A stretch of DNA of 64,000 bases from Streptomyces sp. AC512_CC834 (GTDB lineage: Bacteria > Actinomycetota > Actinomycetes > Streptomycetales > Streptomycetaceae): the NCBI RefSeq assembly GCF_019049325.1, contig NZ_JAGMUO010000029.1, positions 85,848-149,847 of the forward strand, written 5' to 3'. The notes under the pieces were generated by a model that was given only the letters and a program-made list of their open reading frames with translations, did no database searches and was not told the DNA's origin. Made by a program: the position numbers and the translations under genes. The stretch's first letter is position 1. Each line of letters begins with the position of its first letter. Shown one piece after another: positions 33,706 through 42,729 of the stretch.

Positions 33706-35500
33706 ACTTGGCGTAAATCGCCTCAATCTCGCCCGCATAATCCTTGGCGACAACACCCCGCTTCAGCTTCAACGACGGAGTCAAATGCCCCGAATCCTCC
33801 GTGAACTGAGCCCCCAGCACCCGAAACTTCCGCACCGACTCCGCCTTGGAAACCGCCGAGTTCCCGTCATCGATCGCCGACTGAATCGCGGCCAGCAGAT
33901 CCGCGTCGTCCCGCAGCGACCCCGCCGTCGACCCCTCCGGCTTGCCGTGATCAACGCACCACCGCCCGAGGAACTCCTCGTCGATCGTGACCAGCGCGCC
34001 CACGAAGGGCCGCCCGTCGCCGACCACCATGCACTCCGCGACCAGCGCGTGCGCGCGGATGCGGTCCTCGATCACGGCCGGGGCGACGTTCTTGCCGCCG
34101 GCCGTGACGATGATCTCCTTCTTGCGGCCGGTGATCCGCAGATAGCCGTCCTCGTCGAGGGTGCCGATGTCGCCGGTGTGGAGCCAGCCGTCGGCCAGCG
34201 CCTGGGCGGTGGCGTCCGGGTTGTTCCAGTACTCCTTGAAAAGGTGCTCGCCGTGCAGCAGCACCTCCCCGTCGTCCGCGATGCGCACCACGGAGCCGGG
34301 CAGCGGCTGGCCGACCGTGCCGATCTTCTGCCGGTCCCAGGGGTTGAAGGCGGTGGCCGCGCAGGACTCGGTCAGGCCGTAACCCTCCAGGACGGTGAAG
34401 CCGATGCCCCGGAAGAAGTGGCCGAGCCGCTCGCCGAGGGGGGCGCCGCCGGAGATGGCGTACTCGCCGCGTCCGCCGAGGACCGTGCGGAGCTTGCTGT
34501 AGACGAGCTTGTCGAAGACCTTGTGCTTGATCTTCAGGCCGACGGACGGACCCGACGGGGTGTCCAGGGCCTTGCTGTACTCGATGGCCGTGTCGGCGGC
34601 CTTGTCGAAGATCTTTCCCTTGCCGTCGGCCTGCGCCTTGGCGCGCGCCGAGTTGTACACCTTCTCGAAGACGCGCGGCACGCCGAGGATCAGCGTGGGC
34701 CGGAACGCGGCCAGCTCGTCGGTGAGGTTCTTGATGTCGGGGACGTTGCCCAGCTTGATCGGCGCGATCATCGGCGCGACCTGGACCAGCCGGCCGAAGA
34801 CGTGCGCGAGCGGGAGGAAGAGGAGCACGGAGCACTCGCCCGTGCGGAAGAGGGGACGCAGCCGCTCGACGACGTTGCCGCACTCGGCGAAGAAGCTGCG
34901 GTGGGTGAGGACACAGCCCTTGGGCCGGCCGGTGGTGCCGGAGGTGTACACGATGGTCGCGGGGTCGTCGGCCTTCGCGATCGAGCCGCGCTCCTCGACG
35001 CTCCGGTCCGTGACGTCCTGGCCCAGGCGCCCCAGCTCCTCCACGGCCCCCGCGTCGATCTGCCAGACGTGCTTGAGGGCGGGCAGCCGCTCGCGCACGG
35101 ACTCGACGGCGGCGGCGTGCGCGTCCGACTCCACGACGCACGCCGTGGCCCCCGAGTCGCTGAGGATCCACTCCACCTGCTCGGGCGAACTGGTCTCGTA
35201 CACCGGCACGGTGATCGCGCCCGCGCTCCAGATGGCGAAGTCCAGCAGGGTCCACTCGTAGCGCGTGCGGGACATCAGGCCGACCCGGTCGCCCGGCTGG
35301 ACGCCGGAGGCGATGAGGCCCTTGGCGGCGGAGAGCACCTCGGCGAGGAAGGCGCGCGCGGTCACGTCCTGCCACACGCCGCCCACCTTGCGGGCGATGA
35401 CGGCGACGTCGGGATGCTGCGCGGCGTTTCTGCGGACGATGTCGGTCAGGTTCCCGTCCGCTGGGACCTCGTACAAGGCCGGAAGGCTGAACTCGCGCAA
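33704..35500 (-). CDS. Long-chain fatty acid-CoA ligase
   Basis: 598-residue AMP-forming acyl-CoA synthetase, activating fatty acids through an acyl-adenylate. Motifs: YTSGTTGRPKGCVLTH (P-loop), GYGLTESCAATAFNPW, and WLHTGDIGTLDEDGYLRITGRKKEIIVTAGGKNVAP carrying the hinge and catalytic Lys region. It resembles FadD15 of the mycobacterial pimB region. The start is a TTG at 35500, nine bases after GAGGAG, an uncommon but well supported start. It is divergent from the phosphoesterase. An imperfect dyad near 35593-35616 lies in its upstream region. Confidence 0.93.
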   Translation of the reverse strand: MREFSLPALYEVPADGNLTDIVRRNAAQHPDVAVIARKVGGVWQDVTARAFLAEVLSAAKGLIASGVQPGDRVGLMSRTRYEWTLLDFAIWSAGAITVPVYETSSPEQVEWILSDSGATACVVESDAHAAAVESVRERLPALKHVWQIDAGAVEELGRLGQDVTDRSVEERGSIAKADDPATIVYTSGTTGRPKGCVLTHRSFFAECGNVVERLRPLFRTGECSVLLFLPLAHVFGRLVQVAPMIAPIKLGNVPDIKNLTDELAAFRPTLILGVPRVFEKVYNSARAKAQADGKGKIFDKAADTAIEYSKALDTPSGPSVGLKIKHKVFDKLVYSKLRTVLGGRGEYAISGGAPLGERLGHFFRGIGFTVLEGYGLTESCAATAFNPWDRQKIGTVGQPLPGSVVRIADDGEVLLHGEHLFKEYWNNPDATAQALADGWLHTGDIGTLDEDGYLRITGRKKEIIVTAGGKNVAPAVIEDRIRAHALVAECMVVGDGRPFVGALVTIDEEFLGRWCVDHGKPEGSTAGSLRDDADLLAAIQSAIDDGNSAVSKAESVRKFRVLGAQFTEDSGHLTPSLKLKRGVVAKDYAGEIEAIYAK

Positions 35501-35592
35501 GACTGCTGCTCCTCACAGGGCGCCGGCGCCACGACGTTGTGCGATGCGACGGTGCGGTCCAAGGGTCGGGCAAGTGCTCGGGAGAACTGATG

Positions 35593-35616
35593 CGGGATTC
35601 ACATGTTGAAATCCCG
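35593..35616. promoter_or_regulatory. Dyad upstream of the acyl-CoA ligase
   Basis: Outer arms cgggatt (35593-35599) and aatcccg (35610-35616) are perfectly complementary around a 10-bp core. The site lies about 95 bp upstream of the TTG start in a 310-bp divergent gap that otherwise shows only promoter-like sequence for the phosphoesterase. A fatty-acid-responsive repressor site is possible. Confidence 0.4.
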
Positions 35617-35810
35617 AGCACGACTGGACTGCCCGGACGCTACCCGCCGGTATGCCTTCTCCGACAGGGGGTCCCCGCGAGATGTTCGCTGCGTCACACG
35701 GTTGGGGTTTCCTTTGCGCACAGTAGTCGACGGATCAACCGACCAGCCAGTAACCGCAGGTCCGACCGCCACTGTTCACAAGAGGCGCGCGCTGTTTACG
35801 CTTGATCGCC

Positions 35811-36608
35811 ATGGCACCCACACCGCCCCGCAACACGAGCACGCGCGTCCATGTCGTCAGCGACGTCCACGGCAACGCCCGCGACCTGGCCAGGGCCGGC
35901 GAGGGCGCCGACGCTCTGGTCTGCCTCGGGGACCTGGTCCTCTTCCTCGACTACGCCGACCACTCGCGCGGCATCTTCCCCGACCTGTTCGGCGTCGCGA
36001 ACGCCGACCGCATCGTCGAGCTGCGCACCGCCCGCCGCTTCGCCGAGGCACGGGAACTCGGGACCCGGTTGTGGGCGGAGACCGGCGGCGAACCGCGGGA
36101 GCTGATCGAGCGGGCGGTGCGCAAGCAGTACGCCGAGATGTTCGCCGCGTTCCCCACCCCGACGTACGCCACCTACGGCAACGTCGACGTGCCGCCGCTG
36201 TGGCCCGAGTACGCGGGCCCCGGCACCACCGTGCTCGACGGGGAGCGGGTGGAGATCGGCGGCCGCGTCTTCGGCTTCGTCGGCGGCGGCCTGCGGACCC
36301 CGATGAGCACGCCGTACGAGATCAGCGACGAGGAGTACGCCGCGAAGATCGAGGCCGTCGGCGAGGTGGACGTACTGTGCACGCACATCCCGCCCCAGGT
36401 GCCGGAACTGGTCTACGACACAGTGGCGCGGCGCTTCGAGCGGGGCAGCAGGGCACTGCTGGACGCGATCCGCCGCACCCGGCCGCGGTACTCGCTCTTC
36501 GGGCACGTGCACCAGCCGCTGGCGCGGCGCATGCGCGTCGGGGCGACCGAGTGCGTGAACGTCGGCCACTTCGCGTCGACGGGACGGCCGTGGGTGCTGG
36601 AATGGTGA
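35811..36608 (+). CDS. Calcineurin-like metallophosphoesterase
   Basis: 265 residues with the metal-binding signatures VHVVSDVHGNARDL, CLGDLVLF, TYGNVDVPP (GNxD variant) and the C-terminal FGHVHQPLARR. It resembles the YfcE/MPP group that hydrolyses phosphodiesters. The physiological substrate is unknown. The ATG at 35811 follows a -10-like TACGCT (35797-35802) by eight bases with no ribosome-binding site, so it may be leaderless. A TTG nine bases upstream is the alternative start. It is divergent from the acyl-CoA ligase and precedes an SRPBCC lipid-binding protein. Confidence 0.88.
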   Translation: MAPTPPRNTSTRVHVVSDVHGNARDLARAGEGADALVCLGDLVLFLDYADHSRGIFPDLFGVANADRIVELRTARRFAEARELGTRLWAETGGEPRELIERAVRKQYAEMFAAFPTPTYATYGNVDVPPLWPEYAGPGTTVLDGERVEIGGRVFGFVGGGLRTPMSTPYEISDEEYAAKIEAVGEVDVLCTHIPPQVPELVYDTVARRFERGSRALLDAIRRTRPRYSLFGHVHQPLARRMRVGATECVNVGHFASTGRPWVLEW

Positions 36609-36745
36609 ACATGCGCGGCGGACCTGCGCAGGTGGGTGGTGACGTTCGCCGGGCCCGTGCGCGATAGCCTTCACGCGGCACACACGTGCGCGCCATGGGC
36701 GCACGACGACCTCAGTAGCGGCCCGCATCCGGAGGAGCCACGGCG

Positions 36746-37189
36746 ATGGCGGAACACACCAGCTCGAGCATCACCATCGAGGCGGCACCGGCCGACGTGA
36801 TGTCGGTGATCGCCGACTTCGCCCGCTACCCGGACTGGACCGGCGAGGTGAAGGAGGCCGACGTCCTCGCGACCGACGCACAGGGCCGTGCCGAGCAGGT
36901 CCGACTCGTCATGGACGCCGGGGCGATCAAGGACGACCAGACGCTGGCCTACACCTGGACCGGCGAGCACGAGGTGTCCTGGACGCTGGTGAAGTCCCAG
37001 ATGCTGCGCTCCCTCGACGGCACCTACCTGCTCCGCCAGGCGGGCACGGGCACGGAGGTCACCTACCGGCTCACGGTCGACGTCAAGATCCCGATGCTCG
37101 GCATGATCAAGCGCAAGGCGGAAAAGGTCATCACCGACCGAGCCTTGGCAGGCCTGAAAAAGCGAGTGGAGTCAACCCCACCCGCATAG
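36746..37189 (+). CDS. SRPBCC-fold lipid or hydrophobic-ligand binding protein
   Basis: 147 residues with the START/cyclase-like pattern: beta strand SSSITIEAAPADVMSVIADFARYPDW, a middle GEVKEADVL, and a C-terminal helix KRKAEKVITDRALAGLKKRVES. Such proteins bind hydrophobic ligands in a cavity. It matches in size and context the Rv2185c-type gene beside fadD15 in mycobacteria, so a lipid-carrier role is plausible. GGAGGAG precedes the ATG. No catalytic residues are evident. Confidence 0.88.
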   Translation: MAEHTSSSITIEAAPADVMSVIADFARYPDWTGEVKEADVLATDAQGRAEQVRLVMDAGAIKDDQTLAYTWTGEHEVSWTLVKSQMLRSLDGTYLLRQAGTGTEVTYRLTVDVKIPMLGMIKRKAEKVITDRALAGLKKRVESTPPA

Positions 37190-37283
37190 CTCCGGGCAGT
37201 CGCCCGTCCTCCCGTAGCTGCGGGCAGTCGTGCCGCTGGGGCGGCACGGGTGGGCGCAGCGGCACCCGGCCAGCGCCGGCCCG
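37190..37283. repeat. Intergenic repeat-like sequence with a stable hairpin
   Basis: Contains gggcagtcg twice (near 37195 and 37224) and the hairpin cgtgccgc/gcggcacg around 37229-37249. It looks like a second dispersed intergenic repeat family seen in streptomycetes, and may also terminate the SRPBCC gene. Only one copy is in this window. Confidence 0.45.
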
Positions 37284-37359
37284 CGACACCCACCCCCGGC
37301 CACCCCCTGACGCCGCGCACAAGCCCAACCGGCGGAGCCCCCGGGTACCGTTCACCCCC

Positions 37360-38532
37360 ATGCGCACCATCCTGATCACCGGCCCCGGCGGCACCGGCCG
37401 TACCACCGTCGCCGCCGCCACCGCGCTCACCGCCGCCCGCCAGGGCACCCGCACCCTGCTCCTCGGCTCCGACCGCGACGACACCCTCGGCGCCGCGCTC
37501 GGGGTGCGCACCGGCCCGACGCCGACCCCCGTCGAACCCGGGCTCACCGCCTGGCGCCCCGACGCCGCCCAGGGGTTCCGGGACGGCCTCGCCGCCCTCC
37601 AGGACCGCGCCTCCTCCGCCCTCGACCTCCTCGGCGCCTCCCGCCTCGACCCCGGGGAACTCACCCCGCTGCCCGGCGCCGACGAACTCGCCCTGCTGCG
37701 GTCCCTGCGCGAGGCCGCCCTCGCCGAGGCGCACGACCTCCTCGTCGTCGACCTCCCGCCCGCGCCGCGCGCCCTCGCCCTGCTCGCCGCCCCCGAGGAA
37801 CTGCGCCGCTGCCTGCGCCGCCTGCTCCCGCCCGAGCGGCAGGCCGCCCGCGCCCTGCGCCCCGTCCTCGGCCGGCTCGCGGGCGTCCCCATGCCCACCG
37901 GGGCGCTGTACGAGGCCGCCGCCCGCTGGGACCTGGAACTCGCCGCCGCCGAGGCCGTCGTCGCCGACCGGAACACCGTCGTACGGCTGGTCGCCGAACC
38001 CGGCCCGGCCGCGGCCGACGCCGTCCGAGCCACCACCCTCGGCCTCGCCCTGCGCGGTCTGCGCACCGACCTGCTGGTCGCCAACCGCGTGCTGCCCGAG
38101 GACACCCCGGCGGACAGTTGGCTCACCGGCCCCCTCGCCCAGCAGCGCAAGACACTGGAGGAGTGGCGGGGGACGTACGACGTACGCGCCGTCGCCCACC
38201 TCGGCCGGGACCCGCGCGGCACGGACGACCTCGCGGCCCTCGACGTGCCGGGCGTCAACGCGGACGCCTCCCCGGTCGAGTGGCCCGTCACCGACCGGCT
38301 GGCGAAGGACGGCGTCCTGGTGTGGCACATCCCGCTGCCCGGCGCCGTGCGCGAGGAACTCGACCTGGTCCGCCGCGGTGACGAACTGGTCGTCGCCGCC
38401 GGGCCGTTCCGCCGCATCGTCCCGTTGCCGTCCGCCCTGCGCCGCTGCACCGTCGAGGGCGCCGCGCTGCGGGAGGGCACCCTCGCCGTCCGGTTCGCGC
38501 CGGACCCGGGACTGTGGCCGAGAGGGCTCTGA
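37360..38532 (+). CDS. ArsA/GET3-like ATPase with an atypical P-loop
   Basis: 390 residues of the ArsA/SIMIBI type. The N-terminal P-loop is GPGGTGRTT, where the deviant Walker A normally reads GKGGxGKT(S/T); both lysines are replaced, the second by Arg. Later family features remain: LLVVDLPPAPRALALLAAPEEL (Walker B-like) and a C-terminal region ending EGTLAVRFAPDPGLWPRGL. ATP hydrolysis may be impaired or altered. A -10-like TACCGT lies eight bases before the ATG, suggesting a leaderless mRNA. In mycobacteria the equivalent slot holds Rv2184c. Client proteins are unknown. Confidence 0.83.
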   Translation: MRTILITGPGGTGRTTVAAATALTAARQGTRTLLLGSDRDDTLGAALGVRTGPTPTPVEPGLTAWRPDAAQGFRDGLAALQDRASSALDLLGASRLDPGELTPLPGADELALLRSLREAALAEAHDLLVVDLPPAPRALALLAAPEELRRCLRRLLPPERQAARALRPVLGRLAGVPMPTGALYEAAARWDLELAAAEAVVADRNTVVRLVAEPGPAAADAVRATTLGLALRGLRTDLLVANRVLPEDTPADSWLTGPLAQQRKTLEEWRGTYDVRAVAHLGRDPRGTDDLAALDVPGVNADASPVEWPVTDRLAKDGVLVWHIPLPGAVREELDLVRRGDELVVAAGPFRRIVPLPSALRRCTVEGAALREGTLAVRFAPDPGLWPRGL

Positions 38533-38596
38533 TCCCGACGGGGCCCGGGCCGGTTCGGGTAACGTCGTAAGGACGAACCGTAGTCAGGAGTCCGTC

Positions 38597-39142
38597 ATGA
38601 GCGAAGAGCTCCCCCCGTCCGAGGCCCCCCGCCCCGACGAGGCCGACGCGGTCGAAGGACCCGACGAGCTGCGAGCGGCCGACGCCGACGCCTGGTCGAC
38701 GGCGTGCGCCGAGGACCTGGAGGCGGAGAAGGCCCGCCGCCGTGCCGAGTACGGGCCGCCGCCCGGCTCCGCCGCCGAGGAACTGCGCCGGCTCTTCGAC
38801 ACCGTCACCGACAAGCTGTCCGGCCTCCAGTCCCCTCTGCTCGGCCAGGTCGCCGGACCGGCCGCCCAGCAGGTGGTCCGGCAGGTCGTCCAGCAGGCGA
38901 AGGCAGCCGTCGAACCGGTCATCGAGCGCAACCCTGATGTTTTCGACCACCTCGCGGCCGCCGGCGGTGAACTCCTCGCCGCCTACCGCTCCGCCGTCCA
39001 GGACCAGGAACGCCGCTGGACCACCGGGGACACCGCGGCCAAGGACCCGCGCGACCCCCGTGACCTGGACGAACGCGACGCCGACGGCCGCGACGAGGGC
39101 GACGAGGGCACCGGCCCGGGACAGCGCATCGACCTGGACTGA
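38597..39142 (+). CDS. DUF5304-like hydrophilic protein
   Basis: 181 residues, acidic N-terminus and very acidic Asp/Arg-rich C-terminus. The middle (about 55-115) is amphipathic helical with EELRRLFDTVTDKLSGLQSPLLGQVAGPAAQQVVRQVV. No membrane segment or catalytic motif. The ATG at 38597 follows caggag. It sits between the ArsA-like gene and glkA, probably in the same transcript as the ArsA-like gene (64 bp spacing). It may be a partner of that ATPase, by position only. Confidence 0.75.
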   Translation: MSEELPPSEAPRPDEADAVEGPDELRAADADAWSTACAEDLEAEKARRRAEYGPPPGSAAEELRRLFDTVTDKLSGLQSPLLGQVAGPAAQQVVRQVVQQAKAAVEPVIERNPDVFDHLAAAGGELLAAYRSAVQDQERRWTTGDTAAKDPRDPRDLDERDADGRDEGDEGTGPGQRIDLD

Positions 39143-39196
39143 GCCCCGCCTCGGGTACGGTTGCCCTTAGCGGGGCTCGACCGAACTGAGGGATTC

Positions 39197-40150
39197 ATGG
39201 GACTCACCATCGGCGTCGACATCGGCGGCACGAAGATCGCGGCCGGCGTGGTCGACGAGGAAGGCAACATCCTCTCGACCCACAAGGTGCCGACCCCCAG
39301 CACACCCGAGGCCATCGTGGACGCCATCGCCTCCGCGGTGGAGGGCGCGCGCGTGGGGCACGAGATCGTCGGAGTGGGCATCGGCGCCGCCGGATACGTC
39401 AACCGCCAGCGCTCCACGGTCTACTTCGCGCCCAACATCGACTGGCGCCAGGAGCCGCTCAAGGAGCAGGTCGAAGCCCGCGTCGGCCTCCCCGTCGTCG
39501 TGGAGAACGACGCCAACGCCGCGGCCTGGGGCGAGTACAAGTTCGGCGGCGGCAAGGGCCACCGCAACGTCATCTGCATCACCCTCGGCACCGGCCTCGG
39601 CGGCGGCATCATCATCGGCAACAAGCTGCGCCGCGGGCACTTCGGCGTGGCCGCCGAGTTCGGCCACATCCGCATGGTGCCCGACGGCCTGCTGTGCGGC
39701 TGCGGCTCGCAGGGCTGCTGGGAGCAGTACGCGTCGGGCCGGGCGCTGGTGAGGTACGCCAAGCAGCGCGCCAACGCCACCCCCGAGCGCGCCGAGGTGC
39801 TGCTCGCGCTCGGCGACGGCACCCCCGAGGGCATCGAGGGCAAGCACATCTCCGTGGCCGCCCGCCAGGGCTGCCCGGTCGCCGTCGACTCCTACCGGGA
39901 GCTGGCCCGCTGGGCCGGCGCCGGCCTCGCCGACCTGGCCTCGCTCTTCGACCCGTCCGCCTTCATCGTCGGCGGCGGCCTCTCCGACGAGGGCGACCTG
40001 GTCCTCGACCCGATCCGCAAGTCCTACAAGCGCTGGCTGGTCGGCGGCAACTGGCGCCCGGTCGCCGACGTCATCGCCGCCCAGCTCGGCAACAAGGCAG
40101 GCCTGGTCGGCGCGGCCGACCTGGCCCGGGAGCCCGACCCGATCATGTAA
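39197..40150 (+). CDS. glkA: Glucokinase, ROK family
   Basis: Phosphorylates glucose with ATP; in Streptomyces the orthologue is also central to carbon catabolite repression. 317 residues, the known GlkA length. It has the N-terminal phosphate motif GVDIGGTKIAAGVV, the substrate region ENDANAAAWGEYKFG, and the ROK zinc motif CGCGSQGCWEQYASG. The ATG at 39197 follows gaggga. A TACGGT -10-like box lies about 35 bp upstream. A dispersed repeat follows the gene. Confidence 0.97.
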   Translation: MGLTIGVDIGGTKIAAGVVDEEGNILSTHKVPTPSTPEAIVDAIASAVEGARVGHEIVGVGIGAAGYVNRQRSTVYFAPNIDWRQEPLKEQVEARVGLPVVVENDANAAAWGEYKFGGGKGHRNVICITLGTGLGGGIIIGNKLRRGHFGVAAEFGHIRMVPDGLLCGCGSQGCWEQYASGRALVRYAKQRANATPERAEVLLALGDGTPEGIEGKHISVAARQGCPVAVDSYRELARWAGAGLADLASLFDPSAFIVGGGLSDEGDLVLDPIRKSYKRWLVGGNWRPVADVIAAQLGNKAGLVGAADLAREPDPIM

Positions 40151-40163
40151 GAGATGCTCACCA

Positions 40164-40270
40164 AGGGGCGCGGGGCGGAGTCCATTTGGGGCTCTGCCCC
40201 GCGAGCGCGACAAGCCACAACGAACCGGCCAGTCGCCAACGTACCCCGCGCCCCGAGCTGTGCGGCGCCT
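40164..40270. repeat. Dispersed intergenic repeat, copy E
   Basis: Starts aggggcgcgggg, contains gcgacaagccac-like sequence shared with copy B, and ends ggcgcct. It lies downstream of glkA and is more diverged than copies B-D. Confidence 0.65.
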
Positions 40271-40297
40271 GATCACGCGGTCCCGTAAATTGGCAGC

Positions 40298-41062
40298 ATG
40301 GCAACATCCCTCCAGCCGCTCCCCAACTCCCGCACCGAACCCGACGGTTCCGCCGTCGTCCGCGTCCTGAGCTACAACATCCGCTCGATGCGCGACGACA
40401 CCGACGCCCTCGCCCGCGTCATCACGGCCTGCGCCCCCGATCTCGTCCTCCTCCAGGAGGCCCCCCGCTTCTTCCGCTGGCGCAAGAAGCTCACCCGCCT
40501 GGCCCGCGCCGCGGACCTGGTGCTTCTCTCCGGCGGCGGCACCGCCGCGGGCCCCGCGCTGCTGTGCTCCCTGCGGGCCACCGTGGAGCGCACCGAGGAC
40601 GTGCTGCTCCCGCTCACCCCCGGCCAGCACCGCCGGGGCATCGCCGGCGCCGTGCTCCGTATCGGCGGGGCCCGTCTCGGCGTACTCAGCACGCACCTGT
40701 CGCTGCGCCCGGACGAGCGCTACGAGCAGGCCGGGCTGCTCCTCGACCGGCTGGCCGCCCTGGGCGTGCAGCACGCCGTGGCGGGCGGCGACCTGAACGA
40801 GCGCCCCGGCGGCCGCACCTTCCGGCGGCTCGGCGACGGGCTGCGGGACTGCTGGACCGCCGCGCCCTGGGGCGGCGAGTACACCTTCCCCGCCACCGCC
40901 CCGGACCGGCGCATCGACGCGGTCTTCGTCACCGAGGGCGTCGAGGTGCTGGGCTGCGGGGTGCCGGCGGGACTGCCCGGGGTGGCCGAGGACGACCTGA
41001 GGGCGGCCACGGACCATCTCCCGGTCCTGACCGCCCTCCGCGTGCCCGCGGCGACCACCTGA
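40298..41062 (+). CDS. Endonuclease/exonuclease/phosphatase family hydrolase
   Basis: 254 residues of the EEP fold. Metal and catalytic motifs: RVLSYNIRSMRDD (Asn), LVLLQEAPRF (Glu), GVLSTHLSLRPDER (His), VAGGDLNERPGG (Asp/Asn), and ATDHLPVLTAL (Asp-His). The substrate could be DNA, a phospholipid head group or an inositol phosphate. A -10-like TAAATT (40286-40291) lies six bases before the ATG with no ribosome-binding site, so it is probably leaderless. No signal peptide, so cytoplasmic. Confidence 0.87.
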   Translation: MATSLQPLPNSRTEPDGSAVVRVLSYNIRSMRDDTDALARVITACAPDLVLLQEAPRFFRWRKKLTRLARAADLVLLSGGGTAAGPALLCSLRATVERTEDVLLPLTPGQHRRGIAGAVLRIGGARLGVLSTHLSLRPDERYEQAGLLLDRLAALGVQHAVAGGDLNERPGGRTFRRLGDGLRDCWTAAPWGGEYTFPATAPDRRIDAVFVTEGVEVLGCGVPAGLPGVAEDDLRAATDHLPVLTALRVPAATT

Positions 41063-41079
41063 TCCGCCGGACAGGCGCC

Positions 41080-41751
41080 CTACACCACCGCGCCCCGCCC
41101 CGGATCGTCGTCGTCCTCGTCACCCGTGCGCATCCGCAGGACGAGGGTGGCGAAGCCGCCCAGGAAGCCGCCGATGCTCAGGGTCGTCAGCCACCAGGTC
41201 ATGTCCCAGCCGAGCACCACCGCCAGCAGGAGCAGCACCGGGCCGCCGAGCACGCCGAGCCAGGCGAACTTCGAGGTGGGATCCGCGTCGGGCAGCGGCG
41301 GCGGCTCGGGCGGCACGAAGTGGCCCTCGTCGTCCCCGTCGAAGTCGTCCTCGGACGGCTCGGCGGGCGTGTGGTCGCGGGGACCGGGACCGGGACCGAC
41401 ACCGGGCGCGAACGCGACGGAGCTGCCCAGCGGCCGCGCCGAGGACGGCCGGTCCGCCGCGGGCTTGTCGTCGTTCACCTCGGGCTCCAGGAGCGCCAGG
41501 TCCTCGACCGACTTGAACGGCTTCGAGCCCGGCGGGTCCGGGGGCTCGTCCCCGTACCCGGCGACGATCGCGTCCCAGGCGGCGTCCTCGTCGAAGGGCA
41601 CGTCCTGCTCCCCGGGGCCGCCGTCCGCGCGCTCCCGTCCCTCGCCGTGCTCCCGCTCCAGGTCCCGATCGAGGTCCCGATCCAGGTCCCGGTCGAGGTC
41701 ACGCTCCTCGCGCTCCTCGCGGTCTTCGCGGTCGGAGTCGTGCTCAGCCAC
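41080..41751 (-). CDS. Acidic membrane protein with an Asp-Leu-Asp-Arg repeat
   Basis: 223 residues. The N-terminus is very charged, with tandem DLDR units (about residues 17-33) encoded by 12-bp repeats near 41659-41706. A Pro-rich acidic middle follows. Two C-terminal hydrophobic helices (FAWLGVLGGPVLLLLAVVLGW and WWLTTLSIGGFLGGFATLVL) give a hairpin membrane anchor. The GTG at 41751 overlaps the stop of the upstream lipase gene by eight bases, so they are probably coupled. No known domain. Function unknown. Confidence 0.75.
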   Translation of the reverse strand: MAEHDSDREDREEREERDLDRDLDRDLDRDLEREHGEGRERADGGPGEQDVPFDEDAAWDAIVAGYGDEPPDPPGSKPFKSVEDLALLEPEVNDDKPAADRPSSARPLGSSVAFAPGVGPGPGPRDHTPAEPSEDDFDGDDEGHFVPPEPPPLPDADPTSKFAWLGVLGGPVLLLLAVVLGWDMTWWLTTLSIGGFLGGFATLVLRMRTGDEDDDDPGRGAVV

Positions 41752-42547
41752 CTGCGGTCGTCCCTTCCTTGCCGAGACCGGGCTCCGGTTCCCCGACGGA
41801 ACCGGGCGCGAGCCGGCCGATGAACGCGACGCTCTCCGCGAAGATCCGGTCCGCATCGTGGTCCAACGTCGCCACGTGGTAGCTCTGTTCCAGCAGGACC
41901 TCCGTCACGTCCGTCGACGACACCCGGCCGAGGATGCGCGCAGAGTCGGCCGGCGGCACCACATGGTCCTGCGGACTGCGCAGCAACAGCAGCGGCTGGG
42001 TCACCTGCGGCAGGTCGCCGTCGGTGAGACGGAAGAAGGCGCGCAGCGAGTGCGCCGAGTGCAGCGGCACCCTGTCGTACCCCAGCTCCCGGCCGAGCGG
42101 CTTGGCGATGTCGCTGGCGATGCCCTTCGTCGCCGGCACCAGGTGGCGCAGGACCGGAAGGGCGTGCTGGGCCACGCCGTGCATCCGGTTCGCCGGGTTG
42201 ACGACCACGATGCCCGAGACGTCCTCCCCGTGCTTGGCGGCGAGCCGCAGCGCCAGCGCGCCGCCCATGGACAGGCCGGCCACGAAGACCCGCGCACAGC
42301 GCTCGCGCAGGGCGCGCAGCTCGCGGTCCACCTCCGCGTACCAGTCCTGCCAGCCGGTGATCTGCATGTCCTGCCAACGGGTGCCGTGCCCGGGCAGCAG
42401 CGGCAGCGCCACGGTCAGGTCACGCGCGGCGAGATACCGGGCCCAGGGGCCCAGCGACTGCGGGGAACCAGTGAAGCCGTGACAGAGGAGGACGCCGGTC
42501 TCCCCGCCCTCGTGGCGGAACGGCTCGGCTCCGGGCAGGACCGGCAC
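41744..42547 (-). CDS. Alpha/beta hydrolase (esterase or monoacylglycerol lipase type)
   Basis: 267 residues. The oxyanion segment is VLLCHGFTGSPQSLGPWARYL, the nucleophile elbow VAGLSMGGALALRLAA, the acid PQDHVVPP and the catalytic histidine SYHVATLDHD. It resembles carboxylesterase Est30 and monoacylglycerol lipases. I start at GTG 42547, eight bases after AGGAG; the frame is open upstream without such a site. It is divergent from an acyltransferase, so lipid turnover is plausible. It overlaps the membrane-protein gene downstream. Confidence 0.88.
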   Translation of the reverse strand: MPVLPGAEPFRHEGGETGVLLCHGFTGSPQSLGPWARYLAARDLTVALPLLPGHGTRWQDMQITGWQDWYAEVDRELRALRERCARVFVAGLSMGGALALRLAAKHGEDVSGIVVVNPANRMHGVAQHALPVLRHLVPATKGIASDIAKPLGRELGYDRVPLHSAHSLRAFFRLTDGDLPQVTQPLLLLRSPQDHVVPPADSARILGRVSSTDVTEVLLEQSYHVATLDHDADRIFAESVAFIGRLAPGSVGEPEPGLGKEGTTAGG

Positions 42548-42729
42548 GTCTCGGTCTCCTGTCGTCAGGGGGCCGGCACAGCCGGCACGTCGGGTGCGGT
42601 GCTCGTGGGTACTCGCGGTACTTGCTGCTACTTCACCGTACGCGACCGCACTGACACCGACCAGGGCCGTCGGGGCCATTGACGGCGCCCCGGGATAGGG
42701 TCTGACCCACAGACTCAGGAGGCACTCGG

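Noticed and set aside
41650..41710. CRISPR-like direct repeats
   Set aside because: The 12-bp units are contiguous, have no spacers, and encode a DLDR protein repeat.
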